Source of the DNA: an uncultured Elusimicrobiales bacterium
GTDB lineage: Bacteria > Elusimicrobiota > Elusimicrobia > Elusimicrobiales > Elusimicrobiaceae
DNA: 7,165 nt
Direction: 5' to 3'
Assembly (NCBI GenBank): GCA_944322775.1
Contig: CALUQA010000062.1
Span: 1-7,165 of the forward strand
Below are positions 1 to 4,572 of the stretch, piece after piece. The notes below the pieces were generated by a model. The model made no database searches. It was given only the letters and a program-made list of their open reading frames with translations, and had not been told where the DNA came from. Both the position numbers and the translations under genes were made by a program. Position 1 is the stretch's first letter; each line of letters starts with the position of its first letter.

Positions 1-2
1 CC

Positions 3-830
3 AATGTGGCCCTGCGCGTAAACCCGGATGTGGACGCGCTGACCCACGTAAAAATTACCACCGGCAAAAAAGAAAATAAATTCGGCGTCCCCTGGCCGGA
101 AGCACATGAACTTTACCACGCGGCGGCGCAAATGCCTTGTTTGCGCGTGTGCGGCATTGCGGTGCACATTGGTTCACAGTTGTTGGATTTGGAACCTTTC
201 CGCCTGGCTTTTACGCGCATTGCCGCCATGGTGCGCGCGCTGGAAGCAGACGGCATTGCCATAGAAAATATAGATTTGGGCGGCGGTCTGGGCATTAATT
301 ACAATGTGGAACTGCCCCCGACGTGCGAGGCCTATGCCCAAGTGGTGCAGGAAACGCTGGGAGAGCTAAACAAACATATCATTGTGGAACCGGGCCGTTC
401 CGTGGTGGGCAATGCCGGCATTTTGGTCACGCGCGTGCTTTACACCAAACAGACGGAAGAAAAAAGCTTTATTATTGTGGACGCGGGCATGAACGATTTA
501 ATCCGCCCTGCCATGTATGACGCCTGGCACAGCATTCTGCCGGTGCAGCGCAAAGGCACCGCGCCGGTGGTGGCCGACATTGTGGGCCCTATCTGCGAGT
601 CTGGCGACGTGTTTGCCAAAGAACGCATTATTGAGCCTGTGCAAGGGGGGCGTCTATTAGCTATAATGTGTGCTGGAGCCTATGGCGCGTCTATGGCGTC
701 GCAATACAACTTCCGGCCGCTGCCGGCGGAAGTAATGGTGCGCGGCAATCAATATGCCGTGGTGCGCAAACGGCAAAGTTATCAGGAAATGTTGGAAGGC
801 CAAAGCGTGCCTTCCTGGTTAGGGGAATAA
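3..830 (+). CDS. lysA: Diaminopimelate decarboxylase, C-terminal 275 residues (5' end outside window)
   Basis: Catalyses the last step of DAP-type lysine synthesis, meso-diaminopimelate to L-lysine plus CO2, as a cytoplasmic PLP enzyme (fold III). The frame is open to the window edge and begins inside the conserved RVNPDVDALTH...TGKKENKFG block. About 140 N-terminal residues, including the PLP-binding lysine, are therefore missing only because of the cut. Numbering from the GTG (valine) codon at position 6, visible family motifs are HIGSQ (54-58), the glycine-rich phosphate loop DLGGGLGI (90-97), EPGRSVVGNAG (128-138), the dimer-contributed catalytic cysteine in GPICESGDVF (194-203, Cys197) and the cofactor tyrosine in GAYGASMASQYN (224-235). 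The in-frame GTG at 6 is not the real start. The stop lies one base before the aspartate kinase ATG, so the two are co-transcribed. Identification is secure from several independent motifs. Confidence 0.96.
   Translation, partial: NVALRVNPDVDALTHVKITTGKKENKFGVPWPEAHELYHAAAQMPCLRVCGIAVHIGSQLLDLEPFRLAFTRIAAMVRALEADGIAIENIDLGGGLGINYNVELPPTCEAYAQVVQETLGELNKHIIVEPGRSVVGNAGILVTRVLYTKQTEEKSFIIVDAGMNDLIRPAMYDAWHSILPVQRKGTAPVVADIVGPICESGDVFAKERIIEPVQGGRLLAIMCAGAYGASMASQYNFRPLPAEVMVRGNQYAVVRKRQSYQEMLEGQSVPSWLGE
821..827 (+). promoter_or_regulatory. Ribosome binding site of the aspartate kinase gene
   Basis: AGGGGAA lies four bases before the ATG at 832, within the last codons of lysA. It fixes the start and suggests translational coupling across the one-base gap between the genes. 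Confidence 0.6.
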
Positions 831-831
831 T

Positions 832-1563
832 ATGACAGCACAGATTTGCGTGATGAAATTTGGCGGCAATACGCTGGCCAACAAACCCAAACTTTTAATG
901 GCGGCCCAACTGATTAAATCCCGCTACGACAAAGGCTTTCTGCCGGTGATTGTGGCCTCCGCCAACGGCAATTTGACAGACGTACTTTTGGACCATGCTT
1001 ACAGCATCAGCCGCAACCCCGATAAACGCGAGCTGGATATGCTTATTACCACCGGCGAACGCGTGAGTGTGGCACTTTTGTCCATTGCATTGCGCGATAT
1101 TGGCGTGCCGTCTGTTTCATTAACGGGCAGCCAAATCGGGCTGATTACCACCTGCGCCCATACGGGGGCGGACATTTTGACGCTCAAGGGCGACCGTTTG
1201 GTCAAAGAACTGGAAGCGGGCCATGTGCCTGTGGTGGCGGGCTTTCAGGGAATTGGGGTAAACAAAGAAATCACCACGCTCAAACGCGGCGGCTCAGACG
1301 TGTCTGCCGTGTTTTTGGCCAGCCAGCTGGGGGCCACGCATGTGGAAATGATTAAAGATGTGGACGGCGTGTACAGCGCCGACCCCAACAAAGACGTTAA
1401 AGCCCAAAAATATGAAGTGCTTGATTTTGACGAAATGTACAAACTGGCTTTAAACGGCGCCAGCGTGCTGCACCCCGACGCCGTGCGCCTGGCCAAAGAA
1501 AAGGGCATAGAAATACGCATTGTGCATTATCAAACCGGTCAAACCGGCACGGTGATTAAATAA
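832..1563 (+). CDS. Aspartate kinase, catalytic domain only (no ACT domains)
   Basis: Predicted to phosphorylate L-aspartate with ATP to aspartyl-4-phosphate, the entry step to lysine, threonine, methionine and DAP. The 243 residues form one complete amino-acid-kinase domain. They include MKFGGN (8-13; Lys9 matches the catalytic lysine), SANGNLTD (43-50), TTGERVS (73-79), LTGSQIGLITT (97-107), RGGSD (152-156; Arg152 and Asp156 match E. coli LysC Arg198 and Asp202), the nucleotide-site block KDVDGVYSADPN (175-186) and GASVLHPDAV. Usual aspartokinases are about 400-450 residues with two C-terminal ACT domains that bind lysine or threonine. This protein stops where those would begin, with an ordinary TAA and no ACT remnant before the next gene. 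Small departures are Asn for Thr in KFGGT and Asp for Arg in the usual HPR. The ATG has an AGGGGAA ribosome site inside the end of lysA. The lysA context supports a lysine-pathway role. Another amino-acid kinase specificity is less likely. Confidence 0.88.
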   Translation: MTAQICVMKFGGNTLANKPKLLMAAQLIKSRYDKGFLPVIVASANGNLTDVLLDHAYSISRNPDKRELDMLITTGERVSVALLSIALRDIGVPSVSLTGSQIGLITTCAHTGADILTLKGDRLVKELEAGHVPVVAGFQGIGVNKEITTLKRGGSDVSAVFLASQLGATHVEMIKDVDGVYSADPNKDVKAQKYEVLDFDEMYKLALNGASVLHPDAVRLAKEKGIEIRIVHYQTGQTGTVIK

Positions 1564-1572
1564 CGGGTGCTT

Positions 1573-2307
1573 ATGTATATTCCGCGAAGTTTAAGAAAAT
1601 TTTTAGGCATTTTTATCTTCTCCAGAAACAAACGTCACGAATTTGTAAACGCGTGGGGGCGCACCCGTAACCGCGGCAAAAATAATGTTATTGAGATAAT
1701 AGACTGCCACGGTAAAGCGGTGCAATATGCCGGCAATAAGGTAATTGCCGGCTTGCAACTGGAAATTATCGGCGATAATAATTTAATACGCATACACCAG
1801 CCTTGTCATTTTTACGAATGTGAAATGTTGGTGGAAGATGGAAGTGTAGTAGAAATAAACACAACGCCATACACTATTAGTAAAGCGAATTTTTGCGTGC
1901 AACACGGCGGGCATTTGGTCATAGGCAAAAATTTTAGCACAATGGACGGATTGCAAATTACGGGTTTTGACGAACCTGATTTAAAAGTTTCCATTGGAGA
2001 AGATTGTATGTTCAGTTATAATATATCTTTCCGCCCCAGCGACGGGCATACTGTTTATGATTGCTCTTCCAAACAAGTGCTTAACAAAGGGAAAGATATT
2101 TTTATTGGCAACCACGTTTGGGTAGGCATGAATAATGTATTTTTAAAAGGCAGTACTATTCCCAATAATTGTGTTGTGGGGGCCCATTCATTAATTACTA
2201 AAGCCTTTACGGAGGAACAGTGCATTTACGCAGGCGTGCCCGCCAAAAAATGCAGCAAAACGGCTGTTAATTGGGACAGGTCTGACCCCGCAAGTTTTAA
2301 GAAGTAA
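1573..2307 (+). CDS. Hexapeptide-repeat (left-handed beta-helix) acyltransferase, CatB/WcaF-like
   Basis: Probably an acetyl-CoA dependent O- or N-acetyltransferase acting on a sugar or surface polysaccharide; the acceptor cannot be read from the sequence. Of 244 residues, about the first 60 are basic and not clearly repetitive. Residues 60-225 carry the [LIV]-G-x4 pattern of a left-handed beta-helix, for example LVIGKNF, VSIGEDC, IFIGNHVWVG (176-185), VVGAHSLITK (201-210) and the family-typical end IYAGVPAKKC (218-227). SDGHTVYD at 156-163 places His159 at the usual catalytic histidine. ATG 1573 is preferred; an in-frame GTG at 1567 adds two residues. Neither has a convincing Shine-Dalgarno, so translation may depend on termination of the gene ten bases upstream. 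The gene is clearly AT-richer than its neighbours (four rows counted by hand average about 36 % GC, against over 50 % nearby), suggesting transfer. It is the last gene before a terminator. The family is sure, the substrate unknown. Confidence 0.85.
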   Translation: MYIPRSLRKFLGIFIFSRNKRHEFVNAWGRTRNRGKNNVIEIIDCHGKAVQYAGNKVIAGLQLEIIGDNNLIRIHQPCHFYECEMLVEDGSVVEINTTPYTISKANFCVQHGGHLVIGKNFSTMDGLQITGFDEPDLKVSIGEDCMFSYNISFRPSDGHTVYDCSSKQVLNKGKDIFIGNHVWVGMNNVFLKGSTIPNNCVVGAHSLITKAFTEEQCIYAGVPAKKCSKTAVNWDRSDPASFKK

Positions 2308-2320
2308 AAACAGGCATATA

Positions 2321-2354
2321 AAAAACCCGCGCATGGTAAAATGCGCGGGTTTTT
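2321..2354. terminator. Bidirectional intrinsic terminator between convergent genes
   Basis: A perfect 14-bp inverted repeat, AAAAACCCGCGCAT and its complement, surrounds the six-base loop GGTAAA. Five T follow on the plus strand, and a run of six A at 2320-2325 gives a T tract on the minus strand. It lies 13 bases after the acyltransferase stop and 13 bases after the aldolase stop on the other strand. It can therefore end transcription from both directions. Confidence 0.93.
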
Positions 2355-2367
2355 GTTTGGCGTAAAA

Positions 2368-3345
2368 TTATTTCACGCGGCCGGCGGAACCGAATACGTT
2401 CTGGTTCTTTTCGGCATACATTTTGATCAGTTCTTCGCGGGCCGGGCCCAAGTATTTGCGCGGGTCAAATTCGCTGGGTTTGGTGGCGAAAATTTTGCGG
2501 ATGGTGGCGGTCATCACCAAGCGGCCGTCGGAGTCTACGTTAATTTTGCACACGGCCATTTTGGCGGCTTTGCGCAGTTGTTCTTCCGGCACGCCGGCAG
2601 CGTCTTCAATTTTGCCGCCGTATTCATTGATTTGTTTCACAGCCCACTGCGGCACGCTGGAGGAACCGTGCAACACGATGGGGAAGCCGGGCAAGCGTTT
2701 GGAAACTTCTTCCAAAATATCAAAGCGCAGTTCAGGCAGTTTTTCGCCGGGTTTCACTTTGAATTTATAAGCGCCGTGGCTGGTGCCGATGGAAATGGCC
2801 AAAGAATCCACGCCGGTGCGTTTTACAAAGTCTTCCACTTGGGCGGGGTCGGTGTAGGTGTGGTGTTCGGCGGATACTTCATCTTCAATACCGGCCAAAA
2901 CGCCCAGTTCGCCTTCCACCGTCACATCGTGCTGATGTGCATAGTCCACCACTTTTTTGGTCAGGGCTACGTTTTCTTCGTACGGCAGGTGAGAGCCGTC
3001 AATCATTACGGAAGAGAAACCGTTGTCAATGCAGTCTTTGCACAGTTCAAAGCTGTCGCAGTGGTCCAGGTGCAGGCAGAGCGGCACGGGTTTGCCGATT
3101 TCTTTCATCATTTCCACAGCACCGCGGGCCATCCAGCGCAAAAGCGTGGAATTGGCATATTGGCGGGCACCTTTGGAAACCTGCAAAATTACAGGGGAAC
3201 CGGTTTGCACACAGGCGGTAACGATGGCCTGCAATTGTTCCATGTTGTTAAAGTTATAAGCCGGCACGGCGTAGCCGCCAGCCATGGCGTCTTTGAACAT
3301 CTGTCTGGTGTTAACCAGACCCAACTCTTTATAAGACACGGTCAT
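2368..3345 (-). CDS. fba: Class II (zinc-dependent) fructose-bisphosphate aldolase
   Basis: Reversible cleavage of fructose-1,6-bisphosphate to dihydroxyacetone phosphate and glyceraldehyde-3-phosphate in the cytoplasm, for glycolysis and gluconeogenesis. The 325-residue TIM-barrel protein shows PAYNFNNMEQ (28-37), LHLDHCDSFE (91-100; Asp94 as likely catalytic acid, His95 as zinc ligand), MIDGSHLPYEENV (114-126), VEGELG (143-148, a glutamate near the metal), ISIGTSHGAYK (184-194, His190), LHGSSSVP (225-232, His226) and the phosphate-binding NVDSD (269-273). All zinc ligands expected for the class are present. The C-terminal extension FDPRKYLGPAREELIKMY is shared by the longer bacterial members. 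The ATG is preceded by a perfect AGGAGG with seven-base spacing. The gene is a single transcription unit, closed by the shared terminator and divergent from the peptidase operon. Tagatose-bisphosphate aldolase is the main alternative, less likely without tagatose or galactitol genes nearby. Confidence 0.95.
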   Translation of the reverse strand: MTVSYKELGLVNTRQMFKDAMAGGYAVPAYNFNNMEQLQAIVTACVQTGSPVILQVSKGARQYANSTLLRWMARGAVEMMKEIGKPVPLCLHLDHCDSFELCKDCIDNGFSSVMIDGSHLPYEENVALTKKVVDYAHQHDVTVEGELGVLAGIEDEVSAEHHTYTDPAQVEDFVKRTGVDSLAISIGTSHGAYKFKVKPGEKLPELRFDILEEVSKRLPGFPIVLHGSSSVPQWAVKQINEYGGKIEDAAGVPEEQLRKAAKMAVCKINVDSDGRLVMTATIRKIFATKPSEFDPRKYLGPAREELIKMYAEKNQNVFGSAGRVK

Positions 3346-3352
3346 AAAACGT

Positions 3353-3358
3353 CCTCCT
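3353..3358 (-). promoter_or_regulatory. Consensus ribosome binding site of fba
   Basis: AGGAGG on the minus strand, seven bases before the ATG, is the strongest Shine-Dalgarno in the window. This fits a highly expressed glycolytic gene. Confidence 0.85.
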
Positions 3359-3366
3359 GAAAAAAT

Positions 3367-3383
3367 ATACTTATCACAAGTAT
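3367..3383. promoter_or_regulatory. Interrupted palindrome at the fba start site, possible operator
   Basis: ATACTT-N5-AAGTAT, perfect six-base arms, overlaps the proposed fba -10 box and start site upstream of the ribosome site. This is where a repressor would act. The regulator is unknown. AT-rich short palindromes also arise by chance. Confidence 0.35.
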
Positions 3384-3409
3384 TTTACAATTTTTGCACC
3401 GTATTGGAA
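3382..3409 (-). promoter_or_regulatory. Candidate fba promoter (weak -35)
   Basis: On the minus strand, TAAAAT (3387-3382, five of six to the -10 consensus) lies 16 bases after TTCCAA (3409-3404, three of six to the -35). Transcription would start near 3375 and leave a leader of about 30 bases containing the AGGAGG. A second option, TTGTAA-N17-TATTTT (3390-3362), would start inside the ribosome site and is therefore unlikely. Only moderate support. Confidence 0.35.
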
Positions 3410-3421
3410 TAGGGAAAATCA

Positions 3422-3445
3422 GTTAGGATAGCTCCGCTTTCTAAC
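3422..3445. other. Small hairpin in the divergent intergenic region
   Basis: GTTAGGA and TTCTAAC pair over seven positions (one G-T). An inner AGC/GCT pair closes a TCC loop. It sits upstream of both proposed promoters, and its role is unknown. Confidence 0.35.
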
Positions 3446-3453
3446 CCCAAAAA

Positions 3454-3471
3454 GGCAGGCTTTGGCTTGCC
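3454..3471 (-). terminator. Terminator-like hairpin reading leftward, overlapping the peptidase operon -35
   Basis: GGCAGGC pairs with GCTTGCC (seven pairs, one G-T) around a four-base loop. Reading on the minus strand, the stem is followed by five T (plus-strand A run 3449-3453); a run of six A also lies on the other side (3472-3477). It has the form of an intrinsic terminator for leftward transcription but lies upstream of fba. It may therefore block antisense RNA entering from the operon side, or simply be a protein site. Confidence 0.4.
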
Positions 3472-3495
3472 AAAAAACGGCTTTGTGAGTATAAT
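3467..3495 (+). promoter_or_regulatory. Sigma70-type promoter of the peptidase-transketolase operon
   Basis: TTGCCA (3467-3472, five of six) is separated by exactly 17 bases from a perfect TATAAT (3490-3495). The expected start near 3502 gives a leader of about 27 bases before the ATG at 3529. This also argues against the upstream GTG at 3514 as start codon. It is the best promoter in the window. Confidence 0.78.
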
Positions 3496-3508
3496 GTAAT
3501 ATACATTA
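3492..3508. promoter_or_regulatory. Palindrome across -10 and start of the peptidase operon promoter, possible operator
   Basis: TAATGTA-ATA-TACATTA has perfect seven-base arms, sharing four bases with the TATAAT box and spanning the predicted start near 3502. Its location is that of a classic repressor operator. The cognate regulator is not in the window. Confidence 0.45.
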
Positions 3509-3519
3509 CGCGCGTGTAC

Positions 3520-3524
3520 GGGAG
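3520..3524 (+). promoter_or_regulatory. Ribosome binding site selecting the ATG of the M42 peptidase
   Basis: GGGAG lies four bases before ATG 3529. The alternative in-frame GTG at 3514 has no such site and would sit about 12 bases from the predicted transcription start. Confidence 0.6.
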
Positions 3525-3528
3525 TAAC

Positions 3529-4563
3529 ATGGATTTTGCCAACCTACAAAAACTGACACAGCTTGACGGTGTTTCCGGTCGGGAAGACGCCGTACGCAAT
3601 GAAATCAACTCTCAATTACAAGATTTGGGCCTCACCGCCCGTGCCGACGCCTTGGGCAACCTGATTGCCTACCGGCAGGGCTCGGGGCCGCACAAAGTAA
3701 TTTTATGCGCCCATATGGACGAAGTGGGCCTGATGGTGAAGTATATTTCGCCTGACGGCTTTTTGTCTTTCATCACCGTGGGCGGCATAGACCCGCGCAC
3801 CCTGCTTGCCCAGCGTGTGAAAGTGCACACGTCTTCGGGCACATTGGTGGGGGTGATTGGCACCAAGCCGGCCCATATCACGCAGGAAGCCGAACGCGGC
3901 AAAGCCGTGCCGCTGGGGGATTTATTTATTGACGTGGGTTTAAGCGGCACAGAAGCCGCCCGGCGCGTGAGCGTGGGAGATTTTGTTACGTTGGAACGCC
4001 CGTGGACGACACTGGGCAGTGACCGCTTTTGCTCTAAGGCTTTTGATGACCGCGTGGGTTGCTTTTGCGTGTTGGAAGCATTAAAACGCGTTAAAAACCC
4101 GCGGCTTGGGGTGCATGTCGTTTTTTCTTCGCAGGAAGAAGTAGGCCTGCGCGGGGCGGGTACGGCCGCCTTTGGCTTAGAGGCCGATTTTGCCTTAGCC
4201 GTGGACGCTACCGGCGCGGCCGACATTCCGCTTTGCCGCCCGCAGGATTATTTGGTGCGTTTGGGCGGCGGCGTGGCCGTCAGCGCCATAGACGCCATGA
4301 CCATTACGCCGCAATGGCTGCTGCAGGGCCTGTTGGGGCTGTGCCAAAAAGAAAATATCCGCCATCAGGTGCGCATTGCTCCCCGCGGCGGCAACGACGC
4401 AGGCGCCATTCACCGCTCTCGCACGGGGATGGCCGCGTGTGCCATTTCTATTCCCACGCGCAATATTCACTCTAACGTAGAAATAACCGATAAAAAAGAT
4501 ATAGAAGCCACGGTGGCTTTGCTTTGCGCCGTGCTGGAACAAGGCTTGGAAGGCCTAAAATAG
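3529..4563 (+). CDS. M42-family metallo-aminopeptidase (FrvX/PepA-like)
   Basis: Predicted cytoplasmic dinuclear-metal aminopeptidase trimming N-terminal residues from peptides. Family members form large tetrahedral dodecamers and are often misnamed cellulase M or endoglucanase. The 344 residues are a normal family length. Metal and catalytic residues are all visible: His62 in CAHMDEVGLMV, Asp173/Asp174 in KAFDDRVG (170-177), Glu203 (base) and Glu204 (ligand) in SSQEEVGLRGAGTAAF, Asp226 in AVDATGAAD, and His314 in IPTRNIHSNVE. RGGNDAGAIH (286-295) is the other family signature. The segment at about 65-160 corresponds to the inserted PDZ-like dimerisation domain. NIHSN replaces the more usual YIHSP without losing the ligand. 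No signal peptide is seen. It is the first gene of an operon with transketolase, whose start follows after nine bases. Substrate preference (glutamyl, leucyl, lysyl) cannot be read. Confidence 0.93.
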   Translation: MDFANLQKLTQLDGVSGREDAVRNEINSQLQDLGLTARADALGNLIAYRQGSGPHKVILCAHMDEVGLMVKYISPDGFLSFITVGGIDPRTLLAQRVKVHTSSGTLVGVIGTKPAHITQEAERGKAVPLGDLFIDVGLSGTEAARRVSVGDFVTLERPWTTLGSDRFCSKAFDDRVGCFCVLEALKRVKNPRLGVHVVFSSQEEVGLRGAGTAAFGLEADFALAVDATGAADIPLCRPQDYLVRLGGGVAVSAIDAMTITPQWLLQGLLGLCQKENIRHQVRIAPRGGNDAGAIHRSRTGMAACAISIPTRNIHSNVEITDKKDIEATVALLCAVLEQGLEGLK

Positions 4564-4572
4564 AGGACTATT

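Noticed and set aside
6..8. GTG at position 6 as the start of LysA
   Set aside because: The frame stays open to the window edge and the sequence begins in the middle of a conserved LysA block, so the real start lies outside the window.
662..667. Perfect TATAAT inside lysA as a possible internal promoter for aspartokinase
   Set aside because: No acceptable -35 at 16-18 bases upstream (at best three of six matches) and no extended -10. The bases are explained by the coding sequence LAIM.
832..1563. Uridylate kinase (pyrH) for the amino-acid-kinase-fold protein
   Set aside because: The TTGERVS, LTGSQIG and KFGG motifs and the lysA context are those of aspartokinases; UMP kinase signatures are absent.
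2341..3360. A 339-codon plus-strand open frame opposite the aldolase gene
   Set aside because: It starts in the terminator arm and lies fully antisense to fba. Its translation is rich in Phe, His, Gly and Val with no recognisable motif, as expected from reading the complement of a GC-rich gene. The minus-strand product has all class II aldolase residues.
3514..3528. GTG at 3514 as the start of the M42 peptidase
   Set aside because: It lacks a ribosome site and lies only about 12 bases from the predicted transcription start. GGGAG precedes the ATG at 3529, and the family motif spacing needs no extra residues.
3669..4226. A 185-codon minus-strand open frame inside the M42 peptidase
   Set aside because: Low-complexity Ser/Pro/Thr/Arg translation typical of antisense to a GC-rich gene; no support for expression.
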